From NCBI RefSeq assembly GCF_040813715.1, contig NZ_JBFOCH010000018.1: a DNA stretch of 64,000 nt; one strand, given 5' to 3'. The DNA is from Mesorhizobium_K marinum (lineage in GTDB: Bacteria; Pseudomonadota; Alphaproteobacteria; Rhizobiales; Rhizobiaceae). The position numbers and the translations under genes are program-made. The notes under the pieces are model-generated. The model had not been told where the DNA came from. It saw nothing but the letters and a program-made list of their open reading frames with translations, and ran no database searches. Shown one piece after another: positions 56,835 to 64,000 of the stretch (the first letter of the stretch is position 1; each line of letters begins with the position of its first letter).

Positions 56835-58119
56835 CGTTTCTTCTTCTCCAGTTCGGCGAGGATTTCCTGCGTGTGCTCGCCGAGCCGGGGCGAGGCGCGC
56901 CGGTAGGCAAGCGGCGTCTCGGAAAGCAGCATCGGCGAGCGCACCGAGGGCAGCGCGTTGCCGTGCCCGTCGTCGAGGTCCATCCGCATGCCGCGCGCCG
57001 CAACCTGCGGGTCTGAGAACATCTCGCCGATCGTGTTGATCGGGCTGGCCGGTACGCCGGCGGCGTCCAGCTTGGCAAGCAGCGGGCCGCGTTCGAGGTG
57101 GGCGAGCGCTGCGACCATCTTCTCGCGCAGAGCGACGCGGTTGGCGACGCGCGCCGCGTTGGTGGCGAATGCCGGGTCCTGAGGCAGGGCGTCGAGGCCG
57201 ACGGTCTTGCAGAACTTCTGGAACTGGCCGTCATTGCCGACCGCCAGAATGAAGTGGCCATCCGCCGCCGGTACCACTTCGTAGGGCGCGATGTTGGGAT
57301 GCGCGTTGCCCATCTGCACGGGAGACGTCCCGGAAACCAGGAAGTTCATGTTCTGGTTGCAGAGCACGGCGATCTGGGAATCGAACAGCGCCATGTCGAT
57401 GTGCTGGCCCTGGCCGGTGGCCTCGGCATGGCGAAGCGCCGCCTGGATGGCGATCACCGAATAAAGCCCCGTAAACAGGTCGGTCACGGCGACCCCCACC
57501 TTCTGCGGCTCGCCGCCGGGAGCGCCGGTGATCGACATCAGGCCCGACATGCCCTGCACGATGAAATCGTAGCCGGCGCGGGGCGCATAGGGGCCGGACT
57601 GCCCGAAGCCGGTGATCGAGCAGTAGACCAGCTTCGGGTTGTCCTTCCTCAGGCTTTCGTAGTCGAGGCCGTATTTCTTCAGGCCGCCCAGCTTGAAGTT
57701 CTCGATCAGCACATCCGCCGTTGCGACCAGCTTGCGGATCGTCTCCGCGCCTTCGGGCGTCGAAAAGTCGATGGCGATCGACCGCTTGCCGCGATTGCAG
57801 GAATGGTAATAGGCGGCCGACAGGTTCTCGTCGTCNCGACCAGCTTGCGGATCGTCTCCGCGCCTTCGGGCGTCGAAAAGTCGATGGCGATCGACCGCTT
57901 GCCGCGATTGCAGGAATGGTAATAGGCGGCCGACAGGTTCTCGCCGTCTTGCCCGGTGACGAATGGAGGGCCCCACTTGCGGGTGTCGTCGCCGCCATCG
58001 GGGTTCTCGACCTTGATCACGTCGGCGCCGAGGTCGGCCAGCATCTGTCCTGCCCACGGGCCGGCAAGGATGCGGGCCAGTTCGACGACACGGACGCCTT
58101 GAAGCGGGGGATGGGACAT
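56831..58119 (-). CDS. CaiB/BaiF family (family III) CoA-transferase, interrupted by an assembly gap
   Basis: This is an approximately 391-residue family III CoA-transferase. The start LQGVRVVELARILAGPWAGQ, the following MLADLGADVIKVENPDGGDD, and NRGKRSIAIDFSTPEGAE are typical. The probable nucleophilic Asp is in VAVTDLFTGLYSVIAI. It would move CoA between a donor thioester and a carboxylic acid. AGAGAAG precedes ATG 58119. The N at 57836 lies in a 112-bp overlap with an offset of 113 bp, so the frame changes there. The stop overlaps the start of the ThDP-enzyme gene, which indicates one operon. Confidence 0.9.
57724..57948. repeat. Contig-overlap duplication around N 57836
   Basis: Bases 57724-57835 recur at 57837-57948 with one T/C change near the end (tcgtcgtc versus tcgccgtc). 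The offset of 113 bp shifts the CoA-transferase frame. Confidence 0.9.
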
Positions 58120-58155
58120 CGGACAGCTTCTCTTTGGTCGACGTGCTGTATCAGG

Positions 58156-59186
58156 TCATCCCGCCGGATGTAACCGGGTCGGGTCTTGCGGGCCCGGCAT
58201 TTCACGCTTTTCGAGCGTCGCCTCCACCCAGCCTGCGAAGTCGTGCATGACGGCGTCGCGATTGACCTCGTTCAGGCTCTCGTGGCGCGTGTCGGCGTAG
58301 ATCGTCGAGACCACCTGCGAAAAGCCCAGCCGCCCGAGCCGTCCGGCCAGCTGCCCGACGCTCCTGCCGCCGTCCGTCGCGGGGTCGTTCGCGCCGCCCA
58401 CGAGGTTGATCGGCAGCGCCCGGGGAATGGCTGCGACATTGGCGTCTGCCGCGCCGGCATAGGCGAAGCCGAACACGTCCTGCCACATGGAGACGGAAGG
58501 GTCCCATCCGCAAAGCGGGTCGTCGATGTACCGGCGCACCTCGTCTGTGTCGCGCGACAGCCAGTCGAACGGTGTCGCGTGGCCGGGCACCTGCCGGCCC
58601 CAGGCCCGGAAGGTGAGGCGGGGCAGCATGCGGGAGACGGCATCGGAGCCGAGCCGGAACTGCTCCCAGGCGAGGATCGCCTGGGCCGCCCGGCCGGCAA
58701 GCCCGGCCGAAAAGTTCGCGTTCCAGATTGCGGCGGCATGCACGCCGCCGGGATGGCGCAGCAGCCGGTTCAGCACGATCATCCCGCCCATCGAATGGCC
58801 GAACATCACGACGGGCAGGCCGGGATGCTCGGCATGGATGAGGGCGTGGATCACGCCGACGTCGGCGATGACCTTGTCGGCGCCGGAGGGCGTACCGAAG
58901 CGACCCGGCGGCGCGTCCGGCGCGGTCGTTTCGCCATGCCCGCGATGGTCGTGTGCGTAGGCGTGGAAGCCTCGTTCGGCCAGGAAGTCGGCGAAGCGGC
59001 CATAGCGCGCCGCGTGCTCGGCCAGCCCGTGGTTGATCTGTACGACGGCGCGCGGTGCGCCCTGCGCGCGCTTGACGTAGNATTGATCTGCACGACGGCG
59101 CGCGGCGCGCCCTGCGCGCGCTTGACGTAGAGGTTGAGCGACGCGCCGGTCGGCGAGGCGACGGCGCGCTGCGCGTCGAATGGCAT
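58156..59186 (-). CDS. Alpha/beta hydrolase, lysophospholipase/monoacylglycerol-lipase-like, interrupted by an assembly gap
   Basis: This serine hydrolase of about 325 residues shows the S33/Hydrolase_4 pattern: VQINHGLAEHAARYGRFADF, then HAYAHDHRGHGETTAPDAPP, the nucleophile elbow VVMFGHSMGGMIVLNRL, and the acid and His in GGANDPATDGG and ADTRHESLNE. It probably hydrolyses lysophospholipid or monoacylglycerol esters. The best start is ATG 59186. The N at 59081 lies in a 48-bp overlap (offset 50), so the first 35 or so codons are in a different frame from the rest. It lies 20 bp after the LapA-like gene on the same strand. Confidence 0.85.
59033..59130. repeat. Contig-overlap duplication around N 59081
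   Basis: Bases 59033-59080 recur at 59083-59130, with two T/C substitutions. The offset of 50 bp shifts the hydrolase frame. Confidence 0.88.
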
Positions 59187-59206
59187 CTGGGCTGCCCGCC
59201 AGGCGG

Positions 59207-59440
59207 CTAGTGCTGGGTGTCGGCAGGCTTCTTCGATCCCTCCCAGGCCCAGCGGATCAGTGCGCGGGCGCTGCCGCCGGTCGCCATGCCGAGCAAGTAG
59301 ATCACCAGGAACATGAGGGCGAGCGGCAGGGTCATGCTGAAACCGAGGAACGCCACCGTCGCGGTCTGCAGGTTCTGCAGAGCGAAGATCACAAAGGCAA
59401 TTGCTATGACGGCGATCACCGCCATGTGGAACCAACGCAT
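59207..59440 (-). CDS. LapA/DUF1049-like small membrane protein
   Basis: This 77-residue protein has two hydrophobic segments (MAVIAVIAIAFVIFALQN and LPLALMFLVIYLLGMATGG) and the ALQNLQTATVAFLGFSMTLP motif of the LapA (lipopolysaccharide assembly protein A) domain. LapA proteins work with LapB in controlling LPS synthesis. No lapB is near. AGGAGG is six bases before ATG 59440, which fixes the start. The hydrolase gene follows and is probably co-transcribed. Confidence 0.85.
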   Translation of the reverse strand: MRWFHMAVIAVIAIAFVIFALQNLQTATVAFLGFSMTLPLALMFLVIYLLGMATGGSARALIRWAWEGSKKPADTQH

Positions 59441-59671
59441 CGCCGGCCTCCTGCTGTCGAGACGGATTGGACGGCGCAACGATGCCCCTATTGGGCCGGC
59501 CAGACAAGGGGGTGCACGGTTCGGTTCGCGCTGCCCGGCGGATGTCGCCGGATGTCAGGAGGTTTCGGCGTCGCCTTGCGATACCCGGGGCAAGGCCTAT
59601 ATACCGCCTATTCGTTTGCTGGCGCCGCGTTCCGGGCGCGTTTCCCCCTTTTTCATTTTTCGGCTTGTCGA

Positions 59672-60598
59672 ATGCAGCCCGCCATTTCAGTCGCAAAGCT
59701 CAGCAAGACCTATGAGACCGGCTTCGAGGCCTTGAAAGACATCGACCTCGAGATCCGGCACGGCGAGATCTTCGCGCTGCTCGGCCCGAACGGTGCCGGC
59801 AAGACGACGCTGATCAACATCATCTGCGGCATCGTGAAACCCGGCGAAGGCAGGGTGCTGGCCGACGGTCACGACATCGTGTCGGACTATCGCGCGGCGC
59901 GCTCGCTGATCGGGCTGGTGCCCCAGGAACTGACGACCGACGCCTTCGAGACCGTCTGGGCGACCGTCAGCTTCAGCCGCGGCCTGTTCGGCAAGCCGAA
60001 GAACCCGGCCCATATCGAGAAGATCCTGAAGGACCTCTCGCTCTGGGAGAAGAAGGACTCGAAGATCATGACGCTGTCCGGCGGCATGAAGCGGCGCGTG
60101 ATGATCGCCAAGGCGCTGAGCCACGAGCCCCGCATCCTCTTCCTCGACGAACCGTCGGCCGGCGTGGACGTCGAACTTCGCCGCGACATGTGGGAGGTGG
60201 TACGGCGGCTGCGCGATTCAGGCGTCACGATCATCCTCACCACGCACTACATCGAGGAAGCCGAGGAGATGGCCGACCGCGTCGGCGTCATCAACCGGGG
60301 ACAGCTTGTGCTGGTCGAGGAAAAGTCCGTCCTCATGCGCAAGCTCGGCCGCAAGGAACTGACGCTGCAGCTGCAGCAGCCGGTCGACCGCGTGCCGGAG
60401 AGCCTGTCGTCGTTCTCGCTGCAGCTGTCCGAGGACGGCGGCGAGCTCACCTATGTCTACGACACCCAGGGGGAGCGCACCGGCATCACCCGCCTGTTCA
60501 AGGCGCTCGAGGAAGAGGGTATCCGCTTCCGCGACCTGGTGACCACGCAGAGCTCGCTCGAGGAAATCTTCGTCAACCTGGTGAGTCGGCGCCAATGA
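59672..60598 (+). CDS. ABC-2 type exporter ATP-binding protein (YadG-like)
   Basis: This 308-residue ATPase has Walker A GPNGAGKTT, signature LSGGMKRR, Walker B ILFLDEPSAGVD and switch His in LTTHYIEEAEEMADRVG. The C-terminal 75 residues form the extra domain found in ABC-2 drug/polysaccharide-type ATPases. The start ATG 59672 gives MQPAISVAKLSKTYETGFEA. The stop overlaps the permease start (ATGA). The substrate is unknown. The 231-bp spacer shared with the divergent LapA-like gene holds no clear operator. Confidence 0.9.
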   Translation: MQPAISVAKLSKTYETGFEALKDIDLEIRHGEIFALLGPNGAGKTTLINIICGIVKPGEGRVLADGHDIVSDYRAARSLIGLVPQELTTDAFETVWATVSFSRGLFGKPKNPAHIEKILKDLSLWEKKDSKIMTLSGGMKRRVMIAKALSHEPRILFLDEPSAGVDVELRRDMWEVVRRLRDSGVTIILTTHYIEEAEEMADRVGVINRGQLVLVEEKSVLMRKLGRKELTLQLQQPVDRVPESLSSFSLQLSEDGGELTYVYDTQGERTGITRLFKALEEEGIRFRDLVTTQSSLEEIFVNLVSRRQ

Positions 60599-61365
60599 GC
60601 ATGCTGAACCTCCATGCCGTGAAGGCGATCTACAGGTTCGAGATGGCCCGCACCGGGCGGACGCTGCTGCAGAGCGTGGTCTCGCCCGTCGTGTCGACCT
60701 CGCTCTACTTCGTGGTCTTCGGAGCGGCGATCGGCTCGCGCATCAGCGAGGTCGGCGGCGTCACCTACGGCGCCTTCATCGTGCCGGGGCTGATCATGCT
60801 GTCGCTCCTGACGCAGAGCATCTCCAACGCGTCGTTCGCCATCTACTTCCCGAAATTCGTCGGCACCATCTACGAGCTGTTGTCGGCGCCGGTCTCGTTC
60901 ATCGAGATCGTGATGGCGTATGTCGGGGCGGCCGCCACCAAGTCGATCATGATCGGCCTGATCATCCTGGCGACGGCGCACCTGTTCGTGCCGCTGGAGA
61001 TCCAGCATCCCGTCTTCATGCTGCTGTTCCTCGTCCTGACGGCGGTGACCTTCGCGTTGCTCGGCTTCATCATCGGCATCTGGGCGACCAATTTCGAGAA
61101 GCTGCAGCTGGTGCCGCTCCTGGTGGTGACCCCGCTCACCTTCCTCGGCGGCAGCTTCTACTCCATCGATATGCTGCCGCCGGTCTGGCAGACGATCTCG
61201 CACTTCAACCCGGTGCTCTACCTGGTCTCGGGCTTCCGCTGGAGCTTCTTCGGACAGGCCGACGTCAGCGTCGCGCTGAGCCTCGGCATGACGCTGGTCT
61301 TCCTCGCCGCCTGCCTCGCCGTCGTCTGGTGGATCTTCAAGACAGGCTGGCGGATCCGGAATTGA
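60595..61365 (+). CDS. ABC-2 type exporter permease (YadH-like)
   Basis: This 256-residue membrane protein has six helices and the ABC2_membrane fold, including GGVTYGAFIVPGLIMLSLLT, LTFLGGSFYSIDMLPPVWQT and FNPVLYLVSGFRWSFFG. It is translationally coupled to the ATPase gene and forms the exporter with it. A GC hairpin follows the stop. Confidence 0.92.
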   Translation: MSMLNLHAVKAIYRFEMARTGRTLLQSVVSPVVSTSLYFVVFGAAIGSRISEVGGVTYGAFIVPGLIMLSLLTQSISNASFAIYFPKFVGTIYELLSAPVSFIEIVMAYVGAAATKSIMIGLIILATAHLFVPLEIQHPVFMLLFLVLTAVTFALLGFIIGIWATNFEKLQLVPLLVVTPLTFLGGSFYSIDMLPPVWQTISHFNPVLYLVSGFRWSFFGQADVSVALSLGMTLVFLAACLAVVWWIFKTGWRIRN

Positions 61366-61371
61366 CGCGGC

Positions 61372-61393
61372 CGCGCGGGTTCAGGCCCGCGCG
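61372..61393. terminator. GC hairpin between convergent genes
   Basis: An 8-bp perfect stem (61372-61379 with 61386-61393) has a 6-base loop and lies between the permease stop and the end of the convergent glyoxalase-related gene. It overlaps that gene's stop codon and has no T-run. Confidence 0.45.
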
Positions 61394-61821
61394 ACCTCCA
61401 GGTGCGGGCGTCCGTCGCTGGTCCTCGACGCCGACACGCCGTCCGAACCGATCGTCGCGGTGACGCGGCTGCGGAAGGCGGAGAAGCTGTCGAAGCTGAC
61501 GACGTCGACCGGCGCGTCGAACTGCAGCGTCAACTCGAACGAGGCGCCGCCATGGACTTCGCGCACGCCGAGCACGCGGCCGGCGAAGGGCTGCTTCAGG
61601 TAGGTCCCGGCGACGCGGTCGCCGACCTGCAGCGGCACGTCCGGAAGGTTGGAGAGCCGCGCGGCGGCGGTGTTCCAGTCGCGGTAGCCGAGTTCGGCGG
61701 CGACCTTCTCGAGCGCCTCGGCGTGGCTGATCGCGGCGCCGCGACCGGCATGCTCGGCCCTGATCTGGCGGGCGCGCGCCTTGGCCTGGTCCCGCGTGGC
61801 GGGCATGGGGGTGGACTGCAT
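61381..61821 (-). CDS. Glyoxalase-related (Glyoxalase_8-like) protein
   Basis: This 146-residue protein contains the motif order ATRDQAKARARQIRAEHAGR, then AISHAEALEKVAAELGYRDW, then NTAAARLS, typical of the glyoxalase-related domain family that shares a short N-terminal helix-rich domain. The second half (VGDRVAGTYLKQPFAGRVLG) looks like a small beta-barrel. The biochemical function is not known. ATG 61821 is preferred because GGAG lies seven bases upstream. An ATG at 61836 is in frame. Confidence 0.78.
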   Translation of the reverse strand: MQSTPMPATRDQAKARARQIRAEHAGRGAAISHAEALEKVAAELGYRDWNTAAARLSNLPDVPLQVGDRVAGTYLKQPFAGRVLGVREVHGGASFELTLQFDAPVDVVSFDSFSAFRSRVTATIGSDGVSASRTSDGRPHLEVARA

Positions 61822-62073
61822 GGCAGACTCCGTCATCGATGCGGTCGGTGTCGCAGGCGCTCGCATTGCCGCATGACCGCGATGATCGGGTCGTGGGAGA
61901 AACCGGCTCGCGCCGGGAGGCTTCACCGTCGGACAGGTCCGGCGAGCGGCGGGCGCCTCAGGCCCGCGGCTCAGATAGGCCCAAGCCCCGTCCGCGTCAA
62001 CCATTGCCGTTCGGGCCGCCATCGCATACATAGCGGACCAACTCTCCATCCAGATTGCAGGGATACCGCGCGC

Positions 62074-63723
62074 GTGGCACGCCAGTTCATCTATCACATG
62101 TCCGGGCTGAACAAGGCCTACGGCACCAAGAAGGTGCTCGACAACATCCACCTGTCCTTCTACCCCGACGCCAAGATCGGCATCCTCGGCCCCAACGGCT
62201 CGGGCAAGTCGACGATCCTGCGCATCATGGCGGGGCTCGACAAGGATTTCCAGGGCGAGGCGTGGCTGGCCGAGGGCGCTACCGTCGGCTACCTCGCGCA
62301 GGAGCCGCAGCTCGACCCGGCGAAGACCGTCTTCGAGAACGTCATGGACGGCGTGGCCAAGAAGACCGCCATCATCGAGCGCTACAACGAGCTGATGATG
62401 AACTACTCGGACGAGACCGCCGACGAGGGCGCGCGCCTGCAGGACGAGATGGACCGCCTCAACCTGTGGGACCTCGAGCAGCAGGTCGAGATGGCGATGG
62501 ACGCGCTGCAGTGCCCGCCCGGCGAATCCGAGGTGACCAACCTGTCGGGCGGCGAGCGCCGCCGCGTCGCGCTCTGCCGGCTGCTGCTGGAACAGCCCGA
62601 CCTGCTGCTGCTCGACGAGCCGACCAACCATCTCGACGCCGAGACCACGCAGTGGCTGGAAAAGCACCTGCGCGACTACCCGGGCTCGGTGCTGATCATC
62701 ACCCACGACCGCTACTTCCTCGACAACGTGACGGGCTGGATCCTCGAGCTCGACCGCGGCCGCGGCATTCCCTACGAGGGCAACTACACGAAGTACCTCG
62801 ACGCCAAGGCCAAGCGCCTCATCCAGGAGGGCCGCGAGGACGACGCCCGCCAGAAGGCGATCTGGCGCGAGCGCGAGTGGATCGCGTCCTCGCCCAAGGC
62901 GCGCCAGACCAAGTCGAAGGCGCGCATCAACGCCTATGAGGAACTGCTGGAGCAGGCGCAGAACCGCAAGCCGACCGACACGCAGATCGTCATCCCGCTC
63001 AGCGAGCGCCTCGGCAACCGCGTCATCGAGCTCGAAGGCATCAACAAGGGCTTTGGCGACGAGCTCCTGATCGAGGACCTGTCGTTCCGCCTGCCGCCGG
63101 GCGGCATCGTCGGCGTCATCGGCCCGAACGGCGCCGGCAAGACCACGCTGTTCAAGATGATCACCGGCCAGGAAAAGCCGGATGCCGGCACGGTCACCGT
63201 CGGCGAGACGGTCAAGCTCGGCTATGTCGACCAGAGCCGCGACGCGCTCGACCCCAACAAGACCGTCTGGGAGGAAATCTCGGGCGGCGCCGAGGTCATC
63301 AAGCTCGGCAAGCACGAGGTGAACTCCAGAGCCTACTGCTCGTCCTTCAACTTCCGCGGCGGCGACCAGCAGCAGAAGGTCGGCAACCTGTCGGGCGGCC
63401 AGCGCAACCGCGTGCACCTGGCGAAGATGCTGAAGAACGGCGGCAACGTGCTGCTGCTCGACGAGCCGACCAACGACCTCGACACCGAGACGCTGGGCGC
63501 GCTCGAGGACGCGCTGGAGGCCTATGCCGGCTGCGCCGTGATCATCAGCCACGACCGCATGTTCCTCGACCGCATGGCCACCCACATGCTGGCCTTCGAG
63601 GGCGACGCGCATGTCGAGTGGTTCGAGGGCAACTTCGAGGACTACGAAAAGGACAAGGCGCGCCGGCTGGGGCCGGAAGCGCTGGTGCCCCACCGCATGA
63701 CGCACAAGCGCCTGACGCGCTGA
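62074..63723 (+). CDS. ettA: Energy-dependent translational throttle protein EttA (ABC-F ATPase)
   Basis: This 549-residue cytosolic ABC-F protein has two ATPase domains. Domain 1 has GPNGSGKST and LSGGERRRVALCRLLL. The linker follows, and domain 2 has GPNGAGKTT, LSGGQRNRVHLAKML and LLLDEPTNDLD. EttA binds the ribosomal E site and couples the first peptide bond to the ATP/ADP ratio. It starts at GTG 62074 with AGGGA upstream, and is followed by a clear terminator. The upstream spacer 61822-62073 has no gene. Confidence 0.95.
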   Translation: MARQFIYHMSGLNKAYGTKKVLDNIHLSFYPDAKIGILGPNGSGKSTILRIMAGLDKDFQGEAWLAEGATVGYLAQEPQLDPAKTVFENVMDGVAKKTAIIERYNELMMNYSDETADEGARLQDEMDRLNLWDLEQQVEMAMDALQCPPGESEVTNLSGGERRRVALCRLLLEQPDLLLLDEPTNHLDAETTQWLEKHLRDYPGSVLIITHDRYFLDNVTGWILELDRGRGIPYEGNYTKYLDAKAKRLIQEGREDDARQKAIWREREWIASSPKARQTKSKARINAYEELLEQAQNRKPTDTQIVIPLSERLGNRVIELEGINKGFGDELLIEDLSFRLPPGGIVGVIGPNGAGKTTLFKMITGQEKPDAGTVTVGETVKLGYVDQSRDALDPNKTVWEEISGGAEVIKLGKHEVNSRAYCSSFNFRGGDQQQKVGNLSGGQRNRVHLAKMLKNGGNVLLLDEPTNDLDTETLGALEDALEAYAGCAVIISHDRMFLDRMATHMLAFEGDAHVEWFEGNFEDYEKDKARRLGPEALVPHRMTHKRLTR

Positions 63724-63727
63724 TCCG

Positions 63728-63759
63728 GAAGCCGGGCACTGCCCGGCTTCTCCTTTTTT
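63728..63759 (+). terminator. Rho-independent terminator of ettA
   Basis: A perfect 10-bp stem GAAGCCGGGC/GCCCGGCTTC closes an ACT loop and is followed by TCCTTTTTT. Confidence 0.9.
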
Positions 63760-63851
63760 GACGCAATCGATGGCGGCAGGGATCGCCACCGGGGCAGCGG
63801 AAAGCCGCGCCGGCGGTTCGGTTCGCGTCGCCTCCCGCGGGGGCGGGGACG

Positions 63852-64000
63852 TCACGAGGTGTCGGGCGTTTCCAGCGCCCAGAAGGCAAGCCCGTGCAGC
63901 ACGCTCAACACCTCGTGGACCGCATGGGCGGGACGCCGGCGGCCGCCGGGCGGCCGGCCGGGGCGCAGCGGCCACTGGCGGCGAAGCCGGCCGGGGGCGG
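63852..64000 (-). CDS. Unidentified protein, C-terminal fragment cut by the window edge
   Basis: The minus-strand frame ends at TGA 63852-63854 with a plausible C-terminus (AHAVHEVLSVLHGLAFWALE). The upstream part is low-complexity Gly/Arg/Pro. Nothing identifies the family. It could be chance in GC-rich sequence. Confidence 0.3.
   Translation of the reverse strand, partial: APGRLRRQWPLRPGRPPGGRRRPAHAVHEVLSVLHGLAFWALETPDTS

Noticed and set aside
55185..58119. Oxalate degradation operon (frc-oxc)
   Set aside because: The gene order fits, but the ThDP enzyme does not show convincing oxalyl-CoA decarboxylase sequence, so a general name is used.
1..64000. tRNA, rRNA, CRISPR array, insertion sequence or prophage
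   Set aside because: No cloverleaf, rRNA core motif, regularly spaced repeat, transposase or integrase was seen on either strand.

Overview
The window is 64 kb of GC-rich DNA (about two thirds G+C by eye). It looks like an alphaproteobacterium of the Hyphomicrobiales, in the Mesorhizobium/Aminobacter/Nitratireductor/Brucella neighbourhood. The main support is the cyclic beta-1,2-glucan pair ndvB-ndvA, an alpha-2-macroglobulin/PBP1C pair, TamA-TamB, a reductive pyrimidine pathway under a RutR-like TetR repressor, and C/G-rich palindromic intergenic repeats of rhizobial type. No tRNA, rRNA, CRISPR, phage or IS element was seen.

The sequence is a scaffold of draft contigs. Thirteen runs of N (twelve single N, one NNN) at eleven loci are each flanked by a near-identical direct duplication of about 48 to 450 bp. 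These are unmerged contig overlaps, not biological repeats. They break the frames of ndvB, the macroglobulin gene, tamB, the fused peptide ATPase, a GcvT-type oxidoreductase, a CoA-transferase and a hydrolase. I report each as one interrupted gene. Most duplicated copies differ by a few bases, largely synonymous, so the DNA probably came from a mixture of related strains.

Layout. 1-10.3 kb: cyclic glucan synthase (5' end cut) and its exporter. 10.4-20.3 kb: solitary ccmC, then on the minus strand the series macroglobulin > pbpC > selO. 20.7-27.0 kb: tamA-tamB. 27.3-33.8 kb: peptide-type ABC operon with a two-domain ATPase. 33.8-40.0 kb: a small lytic-transglycosylase-like protein, then an MttB-family methyltransferase, a FAD/GcvT oxidoreductase and a cysteine hydrolase, probably for methylated-amine or betaine breakdown. 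40.1-54.5 kb: pyrimidine catabolism, with preT-preA, rutR-like regulator, omega-aminotransferase and ureidopropionase-type hydrolase, followed by an unknown membrane protein and an NMT1-type ABC transporter that may import the substrate. 54.6-64 kb: higBA toxin-antitoxin, a CoA-transferase/ThDP-enzyme pair, LapA-like protein plus lipase-like hydrolase, an ABC-2 exporter, a glyoxalase-related protein and ettA.

The most interesting points are: a shared 7-4-7 palindrome in front of preT and between rutR and the aminotransferase; the absence of dihydropyrimidinase from an otherwise complete pyrimidine cluster, with an uncharacterised Arg-tailed membrane protein in the interval before the transporter; a large palindromic element that reads in frame inside the GcvT oxidoreductase; and an alternative transporter-gene junction wedged between two N gaps that encodes a different signal peptide on an almost identical binding protein.
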